NCBI GenBank assembly: GCA_012797505.1
Contig: JAAZOZ010000347.1
Location: forward strand, 1-7,770
Source: Smithella sp.
GTDB lineage: Bacteria; Desulfobacterota; Syntrophia; Syntrophales; Smithellaceae
DNA length: 7,770 bases
Direction: 5' to 3'
The translations under genes and the position numbers were made by a program. The notes under the pieces are model-generated. The model saw only the letters and a program-made list of their open reading frames with translations, was not told where the DNA came from and ran no database searches. This document shows, piece by piece, positions 1 through 6,345 of the stretch (position 1 is its first letter; each line of letters starts with the position of its first letter).

Positions 1-938
1 AGCGCGAGGATTTCCTGATTGCTGTCCACTTCCCCTCCGGTGCGGTGCGCAAACGCGCGCGAAACCGCGCTCATGTCGGTAAAGGACACCAGAGCGATCG
101 CAACGGCGGCGGCGAACAGCTTGCCGATTTCGGCAAACGATACGTCGGGAATCCGGAATTGCGGCAGTCCCTGCGGCAGCGGACCGATGACGGCAATTCC
201 CTCCCGAATGGGCGCGGAAAGCCAGGGCACGAGGATCGTCGCTCCCGCCACGGCAATCAACACGCCGGGAACCATCGGCGCCCACCGGCGGAATCCGAGA
301 ATCACCGCCAGACAGGATAAACCGATGACACACGCCATCGCGTGAATTTGTCCGCTTCCGATGCCCTGCAGCAGGTCGCCGGTTTCCGCAAGGAAGCTGC
401 CCGGACTGACGGAGAAGCCGAGCACTTTGGGCAACTGGCCGACCAGCACGGTCAGCGCGATGCCGTTGATATAGCCGTCCCGGACGGGCCTGGAGAGAAG
501 ATCGGTAATGAAGCCGAATTTGGCCAGGCCAGCCAGAATGCACAACAGCCCAGACAAAACCGCCAGCATGGAAGCCAGCGCCACCGCCTTTTCCGGATTG
601 CCGGCGGAAAGCGGCAGAATCGTCGCGGCGATGAGGCCGACCAGCGCGGAGTCCGGTCCCAGAACCATAATGCGGCTGGGACCGAAAACGGCATAGGCGA
701 TCAGCGGAACGATGGTGGCATACAGACCGTAAATGGCGGGCAGGCCCGATGCCGCGGCATAGCTCATCCCCACCGGAACCAGGAGGGCTGTCAAGGCCAG
801 TCCGGCGGCAAGGTCGCGCCACAGCCAACCGCGCTGATACCCGCGCAGCGTCGCAAGCAGGGGAATCCAGCGGGCAAGACCGCCACGGTGATTTTGACGG
901 GCAAAGGGATTCGTTTCCGGATTTTGTGGAGCCGCCAC
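1..938 (-). CDS. SulP-family anion permease, N-terminal part (runs off left edge)
   Basis: Inner-membrane SulP (SLC26-type) transporter, probably carrying sulfate, bicarbonate or another small anion by proton or sodium coupling. Reading the reverse complement from 938 gives 312 codons without a stop. After a short polar N-terminus, the first membrane segments carry the SulP signature: PVGMSYAAASGLPAIYGLYA from about residue 55, then YAVFGPSRIMVLGPDSALVG. Further on is the segment SRPVRDGYINGIALTVLVGQ, also typical of the family. The C-terminal membrane helices and any STAS domain lie outside the window. I chose the GTG at 936-938 because GAGG lies 6-9 nt upstream. A second in-frame GTG at 948-950 is possible, and an in-frame TGA lies just upstream of that. 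The 5' leader contains the palindromic element at 961-1092. Family assignment is firm; the substrate is not known. Confidence 0.9.
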   Translation of the reverse strand, partial: MAAPQNPETNPFARQNHRGGLARWIPLLATLRGYQRGWLWRDLAAGLALTALLVPVGMSYAAASGLPAIYGLYATIVPLIAYAVFGPSRIMVLGPDSALVGLIAATILPLSAGNPEKAVALASMLAVLSGLLCILAGLAKFGFITDLLSRPVRDGYINGIALTVLVGQLPKVLGFSVSPGSFLAETGDLLQGIGSGQIHAMACVIGLSCLAVILGFRRWAPMVPGVLIAVAGATILVPWLSAPIREGIAVIGPLPQGLPQFRIPDVSFAEIGKLFAAAVAIALVSFTDMSAVSRAFAHRTGGEVDSNQEILA

Positions 939-960
939 GGCGCACCTCACGGCATTTAGT

Positions 961-1092
961 GAGAGCTTTGATCATCTCTGTGTCAAAAGCGAACGAAGTG
1001 AAGCAATCTCATCAGCATTGGATGTTTGAAGAGATCGACACGTCACTTCGCTCCTCGCGACGACAAAATCGTAGTAGTTATGTAAAGCTCTC
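961..1092. repeat. MITE-like imperfect palindrome with 9-bp terminal inverted repeats
   Basis: The outer ends match perfectly as inverted repeats: GAGAGCTTT at 961-969 and AAAGCTCTC at 1084-1092. Inside them two longer imperfect arms face each other. The left arm (981-1010) starts TGTCA and continues GCGAACGAAGTGAAGC then AATCTC. The right arm (1031-1065), read on the other strand, starts TGTCG and continues GCGAGGAGCGAAGTGACG then GATCTC. This resembles the widely dispersed bacterial repeat whose core reads GCGAAGCGAAGCAATCT. I know that resemblance from memory and have not searched it. No flanking target duplication is obvious. The element sits between divergent sulP and the hydrolase operon, so it may lie in the sulP 5' untranslated RNA. 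Confidence 0.7.
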
Positions 1093-1104
1093 TTCGTGGC
1101 TGTG

Positions 1105-1133
1105 AGTTTATAAATTTTTGACTTTTTTTACAA
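1105..1133 (-). promoter_or_regulatory. Candidate promoter for the SulP gene
   Basis: On the minus strand TTGTAA (1128-1133) is followed after 17 bp by TAAACT (1105-1110). If used, it gives a leader of roughly 160 nt that includes the whole palindromic element. An alternative -35 TTGACA lies inside the element (981-986, minus), but no good -10 follows it at normal spacing. The call is weak because both hexamers deviate from consensus. Confidence 0.3.
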
Positions 1134-1169
1134 TATGAAATCCCTTCCGCCTGATTTCCTCCGCGGCAT

Positions 1170-1198
1170 TTGTCATTTTTGTAAAATCGGTGTATAGA
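1170..1198 (+). promoter_or_regulatory. Sigma-70-type promoter of the hydrolase operon
   Basis: TTGTCA (1170-1175) and TATAGA (1193-1198) are separated by exactly 17 bp. Transcription would begin near 1205, which rules out the upstream GTG at 1190 as the translation start of the next gene and supports ATG 1238. It probably serves all four plus-strand genes to 4621, because no terminator or second promoter is visible in the short gaps. Confidence 0.6.
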
Positions 1199-1237
1199 TC
1201 AATTGCTTTTTCCGAAGTTCCGGCCCGGAGGTCCGCC

Positions 1238-2557
1238 ATGATCAGGTCCCATTGCAGCACGCCGTTTAAAACGCTGGCAGGACTGCTCGCTGTTTTCGTC
1301 TTCCTGTCGCTATCCGGCTGCGACTATCTCAAATTTGTCGGGCAGAAGAGGACGCTGAAAAATGAATTCCACAATCACCCGAAGATGGAACTTCTGCGGG
1401 AGCTGTCTCCGGAAAACTGCTACACGCTCTTCGGCGAGCTCGATCACCCAAAAGATTACGACGGATCATTCCTCGTCGTCGGCGTCTCCGACCGGTACCA
1501 GAATCGCGAAATCGTCGCCAAACGGGTTGTCTTAAATCCGGCTCTGTTTTATTCCGTCATGGCGCCGGAAGGAGACTACGATATTTATGTGTTTGCCGAT
1601 CTCAACGGGGATGATCTTTTTCGCGACAACGAACTGGTCGGCCGGACGACGCCCGGCAAGCCCATTCCCATCGGGCGGAAGTATGCCGAGGACAATATCC
1701 TGGTCAAAGGGCCGACTCTCCGCCTGGATCTCGATCATCCCCAAAAAGCCGATTTCCCGCTCGCGGTCGGCGGCATCACGCGAAAAAGCAGGTACGCGTC
1801 CCTCGATGACGAATTCTTTGATCCCCGCTACGGCACCATGGGGCTCTATCGGCCGATGGAGCTTCTCGCCCACACCCAGGGCCCCTTCTTTCAACTGGAG
1901 GACTATGATCCGCACAAAACCCTGATCCTTTTCGTCCATGGCGTCGAGGGCACCCCTCAGGACTGGAAGTATATTGTCGAGGGGCTGGACCGGAAAAAAT
2001 TTCAGCCCTGGTTTTACTTTTATCCGTCCGGGTTGCCCCTGGAAAAGCTCGGCAACACCCTGGCCCGCTCCATTATGCTGCTGGATCAGACACCCGGCTA
2101 CGGCATCTCCAACCTGATCATCGTGGCGCACAGCATGGGAGGTCTGGTGGCGCGCGCGGCCATCGACCGGCTGTGCCGGGACGGAAAACCCCGCTGCTTC
2201 AGGATGTATATTTCCTTTTCGTCGCCTTACGGCGGCATCGAAGAGGCACGGGAAGGCGTGAAAAGCGCGCCGGCCATGGTTCCCTGCTGGATCGACGTGG
2301 CGTCGGACAGCGAATTCCTGCAGCGCATTTACAGCACCGATCTGCCGAAGGACGTTCCCTTCTACCTGTTTTTCGGCTACCGCAATAAGTCGGGCGCCAG
2401 CGGCGACGGCACCATCACCCTGCGCAGCCAGCTGGACGATCGGATTTACGTGAAGGCCGTCAAAACCTACGGCTTTGACGCCACGCACGTGGGCATCCTC
2501 AACGACGCGTCCGTCAGAAAGGTTTTCAACGAGATTTTAGAAACCGTTGAACCCTGA
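1238..2557 (+). CDS. Lipoprotein alpha/beta hydrolase (lipase/esterase-like)
   Basis: A 439-residue serine hydrolase expected to be lipid-anchored in the envelope. The N-terminus is a lipoprotein signal peptide: charged start, hydrophobic stretch about 13-25, then a lipobox LSGC with Cys28. Residues about 50-190 look like an all-beta accessory region with an acidic turn (DLNGDDLFRDNE). The hydrolase domain begins near 225 with LILFVHGVEGTPQDW (oxyanion-hole HG, His234). The nucleophile elbow is AHSMGG with Ser299. The likely acid and base are Asp390 (in GDGTI) and His417 (in DATHVG). ATG 1238 is chosen over the in-frame GTG at 1190 because GGAGG lies 6 nt upstream and because 1190 falls within the promoter. 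It is the first gene of a probable four-gene operon, 33 bp before the binding-protein gene. It could act on lipid, a wax ester or a peptidoglycan-linked ester; the sequence does not say which. Confidence 0.85.
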   Translation: MIRSHCSTPFKTLAGLLAVFVFLSLSGCDYLKFVGQKRTLKNEFHNHPKMELLRELSPENCYTLFGELDHPKDYDGSFLVVGVSDRYQNREIVAKRVVLNPALFYSVMAPEGDYDIYVFADLNGDDLFRDNELVGRTTPGKPIPIGRKYAEDNILVKGPTLRLDLDHPQKADFPLAVGGITRKSRYASLDDEFFDPRYGTMGLYRPMELLAHTQGPFFQLEDYDPHKTLILFVHGVEGTPQDWKYIVEGLDRKKFQPWFYFYPSGLPLEKLGNTLARSIMLLDQTPGYGISNLIIVAHSMGGLVARAAIDRLCRDGKPRCFRMYISFSSPYGGIEEAREGVKSAPAMVPCWIDVASDSEFLQRIYSTDLPKDVPFYLFFGYRNKSGASGDGTITLRSQLDDRIYVKAVKTYGFDATHVGILNDASVRKVFNEILETVEP

Positions 2558-2590
2558 TCACGGCGCGGTTCGACGGAAGGAGAAAAACGC

Positions 2591-3730
2591 TTGAAAAAAA
2601 TATTCTTGCTGCTGTCCATACTTATGCTGGTCCATCCGGCCTGGGCGGACGAGACGGTTAAAATCGGTTTTCTCGGACCCACGACGGGGCCCTTCGCCAG
2701 CGTGGGCAGAGAGGCCGGACAGGTTCTGACCCTGATGGCGGCGGACATCAACGGCCGCGGCGGCCTGCTGGGCCGGAAGGTGGAGATGGTCTTTGCGTCC
2801 GAGGGAGAAGACGACCGGACGGCCGCCTCAGCCGCGCAACAGCTGATTCAACAGGGGGTGGTCGCCGTCATCGGCCCGCACACATCGGACAGAACACAGG
2901 CCGTTCAGAGCATTTTTCACGAAGCCGGGATTCTCCAGATTTCTTACGGCGCCACGGCCGTGCCGCTCACGGAAAAAGGATTCCCCTATTTCTTTCGAAC
3001 CTGCCCCCGGGACGATGAACAGGCCAAAGCGTTTGTCCGGGTGCTCCGGAAGCTGAACTTTAAAAAGATCGCTGTGCTGCACGATCAAAGCCTTTACGGA
3101 AAAAGTCTGGCCCAAGCCGTCGCGCATCAGCTTTATGCCTGGATGATTTCCACGGTCTATAGCGGATCCCTGACGCCGGGCCAATCCGATGACACGGAAC
3201 TTCTGAAAAAGATTCAGGCGGCAGCCCCGGACATGATCTTCTTCGCGGGCTATTATCCGGACGCGGCCGGGCTCCTCCGGGCAAAGCGACAACTTCAGTG
3301 GAAGGTGCCTCTCATGGGAGGCGACGGCGTGAATCATCCGCAACTGGCGGCGCTGGCGGGCAAAGACGCGGCGGAAGGTTTTCATTTTTTGAGTCCGCCC
3401 AACCCCGAGCATCTGGAAACACCTCCAGCCAAGGCGTTTCTCGAGCGTTTCCGGAAGGTCCATGCCGGGAACCTCTCGTCCGTGTATCCGCTTCTGGCCG
3501 GCAACGCCTTTCTGGCGTTTACCCAGAGCGCGACGCAGATGAAAACCACTGAAACCAAAGCCGTGGCCGATTATCTGCATCGCCGGTATTTCAATAAATC
3601 CGGCCTGACCGGAGAGATCTTTTTCAACGTCTGGGGGGATGTGGTCAACGACCTCTACGCCGTCTATTTCGTGGATGCCAACGGCCGCTTCATCCTGAAA
3701 AGACAAATTCTGCATGGCGATTTTATCTAG
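2591..3730 (+). CDS. Periplasmic branched-chain amino acid-type ABC substrate-binding protein
   Basis: A 379-residue protein of the LivJ/LivK (Peripla_BP_6) type. A Sec signal peptide ends at AWA|DE after residue 19. Mature features are the first strand VKIGFLGPTTGPFASVGREA, the segment AADINGRGGLLGRKVEMVF, and VVAVIGPHTSDRTQAV; a second lobe follows from about 155 (FKKIAVLHDQSLYGKSLAQA). Translation starts at TTG 2591, with AAGGAG ending 8 nt upstream and the sequence beginning MKKIF in typical signal-peptide style. No LivHMGF permease or ATPase genes are adjacent. It therefore either serves a transporter elsewhere or works as a sensor partner or other ligand-binding role in this envelope operon. 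The ligand is unknown. Family fit is strong; transport of amino acids is only an inference. Confidence 0.9.
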   Translation: MKKIFLLLSILMLVHPAWADETVKIGFLGPTTGPFASVGREAGQVLTLMAADINGRGGLLGRKVEMVFASEGEDDRTAASAAQQLIQQGVVAVIGPHTSDRTQAVQSIFHEAGILQISYGATAVPLTEKGFPYFFRTCPRDDEQAKAFVRVLRKLNFKKIAVLHDQSLYGKSLAQAVAHQLYAWMISTVYSGSLTPGQSDDTELLKKIQAAAPDMIFFAGYYPDAAGLLRAKRQLQWKVPLMGGDGVNHPQLAALAGKDAAEGFHFLSPPNPEHLETPPAKAFLERFRKVHAGNLSSVYPLLAGNAFLAFTQSATQMKTTETKAVADYLHRRYFNKSGLTGEIFFNVWGDVVNDLYAVYFVDANGRFILKRQILHGDFI

Positions 3731-3782
3731 CGATCGCCATTTTATGCGTCATCCTGAAAGAAAGGGAGGCTGGTTGTTCCGA

Positions 3783-4184
3783 ATGAAAAAATACATTGTC
3801 CTATCCATGATTCTATTGCTCGCCGGCTGCACGGTAAGCCCCGTGCTTTATCCCAACGCCCACTTAAGCAGTGTCGGAAATGATCAGGCCGAGCGGGACA
3901 TCGCCCTGTGCCGGGAGCAGGCGGACCTGTACATCAAGACGAACCCGGCCGGGGAAACCGCGAAGGGAGCGGCCATCGGCGGCATCGGCGGCGCCGTGGT
4001 CGGCGGCGCGATGGGCGCGGTGGACGGAAGCTTCGGCAAGGGCGTGGGCATGGGCGCGGCCGGGGGCGCGGCGGCGGGGCTGGTCGGCGGAATCCTCCGG
4101 GCTTCCCAGCCCGATCCGCTCTACATCAATTTCGTCAATCGCTGTCTGAATGAAAAGGGCTACGAAATTGTCGGATGGCAGTGA
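3783..4184 (+). CDS. Glycine-zipper lipoprotein
   Basis: A 133-residue predicted lipoprotein. MKKY and a hydrophobic stretch lead to the lipobox LLAGC with Cys16. A middle segment (about 56-104) is a dense glycine zipper with GxxxG-like spacing (GAAIGGIGGAVVGGAMG, then GMGAAGGAAAGLVGGI) that could form a membrane hairpin or pack into oligomers. The C-terminus ends with NRCLNEKGYEIVGWQ. Cys43 and Cys121 flank the zipper and might pair in the periplasm. The frame stays open upstream to an ATG at 3714 overlapping the previous gene, and a TTG lies at 3774. I prefer ATG 3783 because it gives a canonical signal peptide, although AGGGAGG (3763-3769) is 13 nt away, longer than ideal. Function is unknown; relatives are often annotated as outer-membrane-associated glycine-zipper proteins. 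Confidence 0.8.
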   Translation: MKKYIVLSMILLLAGCTVSPVLYPNAHLSSVGNDQAERDIALCREQADLYIKTNPAGETAKGAAIGGIGGAVVGGAMGAVDGSFGKGVGMGAAGGAAAGLVGGILRASQPDPLYINFVNRCLNEKGYEIVGWQ

Positions 4185-4204
4185 CCGATCAAGGATAAGT
4201 CGTC

Positions 4205-4621
4205 ATGAAAATATCCCTGCTGGACCGGAGCCTCTACTACAAAGGGCTGATGATTCTGATTCGCCAGGACCGTGAGATTCATGAAAAAGAAAAGAAACTC
4301 ATGATGAGCATCGGGAAGAAGCTCGGGTTTGAGCGGAAATTCTGCGCCAAAACTATCGAGCACATCCTGGTCAACCACTACATCACCGACGAGCCGCCCC
4401 GTTTCTCGAAAACCGGCGTCGCCCGCTCTTTTCTCCTGGACGGGCTTCGGCTCTCCTCGATCGACGGCCGGATTCACGAAGCGGAGATCGCCTGGCTTGC
4501 ATCGGTGGCCGAAAGCAACGGCCTTGCCGATTTCTGGGCCGCGGCGCTGGAGCAATTCCGGTCTTCGCCCCCCGCCGGCATTTCCGACGATCACTTCGAA
4601 GTGACCAAATTTCAATGGTGA
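4205..4621 (+). CDS. Small TerB-like helical protein
   Basis: A 138-residue soluble protein with no signal peptide, so probably cytoplasmic. It resembles the TerB/DjlA-N-terminal all-helical fold because an acidic motif occurs twice, 65 residues apart: DREIHEKE (22-29) and DGRIHEAE (87-94). In TerB-like folds such paired acidic motifs sit at symmetric helix starts and can bind metal. ATG 4205 has AAGGAT ending 8 nt upstream and starts 20 bp after the lipoprotein gene. It is the last gene of the probable operon and the only product without an export signal, so it may be a cytoplasmic regulator or adaptor for the envelope proteins. Its stop is 24 bp from the stop of the convergent purC. The TerB assignment rests on motif and helical pattern only; tellurite resistance should not be assumed. 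Confidence 0.65.
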   Translation: MKISLLDRSLYYKGLMILIRQDREIHEKEKKLMMSIGKKLGFERKFCAKTIEHILVNHYITDEPPRFSKTGVARSFLLDGLRLSSIDGRIHEAEIAWLASVAESNGLADFWAAALEQFRSSPPAGISDDHFEVTKFQW

Positions 4622-4645
4622 CGCTTCGCGCGGCGGCGATAACGC

Positions 4646-5479
4646 CTACCGGAAAATTTTGACAAGCTCCGCCGCGGACACCTGATTTTTGTTTTTGATC
4701 GTCCGCTTGCCGTCCGATTCCCCCGTGACCGTGCAGGTTTTGAACTTCGTGCAGTCCCCGTCCCCATCCGGCCGGAACCCCCGGCACACCCGCAGGACAT
4801 CGGGCGATATTTCATCGATCAGCACGATTTTGCCGTCGCCGTATTTCAGCCGTCCCAGCTCGAACTTTCCGTCGATGACATGCAGATTTCGGGAAGCAAA
4901 CTCTTTCGAAACGATGTCGGCGATTTTTTGCACCAGTTTCACGCTCTGGAGGATTTCCTTTCGGGTCAGCGCGCCTGTCTCGGCCAGCGCGTCCATCGTG
5001 ATCAGAATGTCGCTGTCCCCTTTCGTCCACGCCTCGACCACCCGATGGAGATTCTTGCAGGGCCGGACGAAGGGATAACGCCTCCAGAAGCTTCCGGTTG
5101 CGTTGTTTCTCCAGGTAAATTCCAGATTGGAGAGAGGGGCCGAACCGGGAAACGTCGGCCCCTGCGCCTTCATGCTCAGTGGGACAGCCGGCTCCACGAT
5201 CATTTCGTTGTCGCTGATCGTATCGATGTAGTGCGTCGCAACGCCCTTTGATTTCAGAAGCCGGAAAAAATACGTTGCAAACCGGCATGCGATGGCGCCT
5301 TTGCCCGGAATTTCCCCGACAACGACGTCGTATCCCGGGTCAAAAACCGGTTTGCCGTTTTCGAAGTAGCCGGTGCCCCGGTCGGTAAAGACAAACCGAT
5401 ACTTTCCTTTGTACGCCCCGCTTGTGATTCGGAATACATCTTTCGACTTGCCGCGGTAAACCAGGTTTTTCTCCGTCAT
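4646..5479 (-). CDS. purC: SAICAR synthetase (phosphoribosylaminoimidazole-succinocarboxamide synthase)
   Basis: Purine biosynthesis enzyme joining CAIR and aspartate with ATP to give SAICAR in the cytoplasm. The 277 residues are within the family's usual range. The N-terminal nucleotide-binding start is YRGKSKDVF (8-16). It is followed by FVFTDRGTGYF, then GKGAIACRFATYFFRLLKSK and GVATHYID, matching the PurC order. The catalytic region has DGKFELG (203-209) and LIDEISPD (220-227). It is divergent: the usual compact segment after the DRGT motif is expanded by about 18 residues, and the end after SPD carries cysteines (CRGFRPDGDGDC) in place of the usual DKDxFR helix. The ATG at 5477-5479 follows a G-rich Shine-Dalgarno-like run. 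It stands alone, with no other pur gene beside it. A paralogue with altered function is possible. Confidence 0.85.
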   Translation of the reverse strand: MTEKNLVYRGKSKDVFRITSGAYKGKYRFVFTDRGTGYFENGKPVFDPGYDVVVGEIPGKGAIACRFATYFFRLLKSKGVATHYIDTISDNEMIVEPAVPLSMKAQGPTFPGSAPLSNLEFTWRNNATGSFWRRYPFVRPCKNLHRVVEAWTKGDSDILITMDALAETGALTRKEILQSVKLVQKIADIVSKEFASRNLHVIDGKFELGRLKYGDGKIVLIDEISPDVLRVCRGFRPDGDGDCTKFKTCTVTGESDGKRTIKNKNQVSAAELVKIFR

Positions 5480-5554
5480 CTGTGTCCCCCCGTCAGGAAT
5501 GAATTATCAAAATAACAGCCGTTGCCGTGCCGTTCTGTAAAAAAATCAGGATGC

Positions 5555-5583
5555 TGCATATAAAGAAAGCCCGGACGTGTCAA
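5555..5583 (-). promoter_or_regulatory. Candidate purC promoter
   Basis: On the minus strand a perfect TTGACA (5578-5583) is followed after 17 bp by TATGCA (5555-5560); an overlapping TATATG (5557-5562) would give 15 bp. The resulting leader is about 70 nt. I see no purine-riboswitch-like fold in it. Confidence 0.45.
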
Positions 5584-5599
5584 ACGAAAACTGTTTCCA

Positions 5600-5640
5600 G
5601 GGGGTCCTTTAATTCGTTGACATCGGGGCCCCCGTTTTTT
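5600..5640 (+). terminator. Terminator-like hairpin overlapping the MFS promoter
   Basis: GGGGGTCC (5600-5607) can pair with GGGCCCCC (5626-5633) through eight pairs including one G-U, with an 18-nt loop, followed by G and six T's (5635-5640). No plus-strand gene ends here, because purC points the other way. It may stop stray or small-RNA transcription, or the GC palindrome may be a DNA operator between the -35 and -10. The call is structural only. Confidence 0.3.
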
Positions 5641-5645
5641 ATAGT
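5617..5645 (+). promoter_or_regulatory. Strong sigma-70-type promoter of the truncated MFS gene
   Basis: TTGACA (5617-5622), 17 bp, then TATAGT (5640-5645). The spacer contains CGGGG-C-CCCCG (5624-5634), an odd-length palindrome where a repressor could sit. Transcription would start near 5652, leaving a leader of about 50 nt before GTG 5701. Confidence 0.6.
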
Positions 5646-5700
5646 TTGCCCGGCAAACCGGAGCCAGCCCGGCGCGCCGCATCTCCCCTGGAGAACGCAT

Positions 5701-5835
5701 GTGAAAACCAGCGGCAAAACGGCCCTCCTGTTCATACTCTACCTATCGCAGGGCCTCCCCTTCGGCTTCCAGGCCACGGCGCTTCCCGTTCTCCTGCGGG
5801 AAAGAGGTGGTTATTCCTCAAACATCCCCAATTGA
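5701..5835 (+). pseudogene. AmpG-like MFS transporter, 5' fragment cut by an IS200-type element
   Basis: GTG 5701 has GGAG ending 7 nt upstream. It encodes a first membrane helix and loop typical of AmpG/PAT-type major facilitator proteins: ALLFILYLSQGLPFGFQ and then ATALPVLLRERG. Homology-like sequence stops at about codon 36 (5808). The frame then runs through eight codons of the insertion to a TGA at 5833-5835, giving a 44-residue remnant against a family length of about 400-450. The missing part does not resume after the element: no reading of 6359-6452 resembles MFS sequence. A complete relative would import muropeptides or another solute across the inner membrane. The promoter and RBS still look good, so the stub may be transcribed. 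Confidence 0.75.
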
Positions 5836-6242
5836 ACAAGGCGATAATCTTCCGTCTCCTGTCGCCTGATATAATCACGGACTGTTTTCTCATCCGCACC
5901 AACCGTTGATACAAAGTAGCCGCGAGCCCAAAAATGTTGACCTGTAAAATTCTTTTTCCGCCCCATGTACGTTCTCGCAATCTGTACGGCACTTTTGCCT
6001 TTCAGATAACCTACAACCTGAGAAACCGAATACCTGGGCGGCATCGATATCAGCGTGTGGATATGATCGGGCAAAAGATGCCCCTCCATCACTTCGCACT
6101 CTTTCTGCGCTGCGAGATCCCTGAACGTTGACCCCAAATACTTCCGCAGCTCCACATACAACGTCTTCTTCCGATACTTCGGCATCCATACCACGTGATA
6201 CTTGCATTCCCATTTCGTATGGGGTAAACACCCATCTCCCAC
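5811..6242 (-). CDS. tnpA: IS200/IS605-family Y1 transposase TnpA
   Basis: A 143-residue HUH endonuclease that moves single-stranded IS DNA by peel-and-paste. The N-terminus HTKWECKYHVVWMPKYRKK is typical of the IS200 group. The HUH motif is DHIH with His60 and His62. The catalytic tyrosine is Tyr124 in DYIRRQ, followed by Gln128 in the family's Y-x3-Q arrangement. FWARGYFVSTVG precedes it, as usual. GTG 6240-6242 is supported by AGGAGG 6 nt upstream. All catalytic residues are present and there is no frameshift, so the enzyme looks functional. Whether the element can still move depends on its doubtful right end. Confidence 0.93.
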   Translation of the reverse strand: MGDGCLPHTKWECKYHVVWMPKYRKKTLYVELRKYLGSTFRDLAAQKECEVMEGHLLPDHIHTLISMPPRYSVSQVVGYLKGKSAVQIARTYMGRKKNFTGQHFWARGYFVSTVGADEKTVRDYIRRQETEDYRLVQLGMFEE

Positions 6243-6326
6243 TGTTTGCCTCCTATGCTGTAAACTTTGAGCGGTTCACAGCGGGAAGCCTTTCCTGTAG
6301 TCCCGGAATTGTCAAACTCTGGGAGT

Positions 6327-6345
6327 CCCCCGGCATAGCCGGGGG
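6327..6345 (-). repeat. IS left-end hairpin
   Basis: CCCCCGGC, a three-base loop ATA, then GCCGGGGG: a perfect 8-bp stem about 85 bp upstream of the tnpA start. Its position and shape fit the subterminal TnpA-binding hairpin of IS200/IS605 elements. It could also block transcription into tnpA from outside. Confidence 0.75.

Noticed and set aside
342..959. Long plus-strand open frame rich in Gln, Arg and Gly
   Set aside because: It is the antisense of the SulP gene, whose minus-strand translation shows clear family motifs.
1190..1237. GTG 1190 as the start of the hydrolase gene
   Set aside because: It overlaps the -10 region of the promoter, precedes the likely transcription start, and would put 16 polar residues before a good lipoprotein signal peptide with its own Shine-Dalgarno.
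1532..2488. 318-codon minus-strand open frame
   Set aside because: It lies opposite the hydrolase gene, which has a complete catalytic triad, and shows no domain of its own; GC-rich codon bias produces such shadows.
2828..3715. 295-codon minus-strand open frame
   Set aside because: Antisense to the binding-protein gene, with no motif or ribosome binding site.
4622..4645. Bidirectional terminator between the TerB-like gene and purC
   Set aside because: The gap is GC-rich but contains no clear stem followed by a T-run on either strand.
5480..5556. Purine riboswitch in the purC leader
   Set aside because: The leader is short and I could not find the three-stem purine aptamer with its conserved loops.
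5527..5700. Upstream extension of the MFS frame from an ATG at 5527
   Set aside because: It would start upstream of the promoter, and its residues do not look like MFS sequence; GTG 5701 has a proper ribosome binding site.
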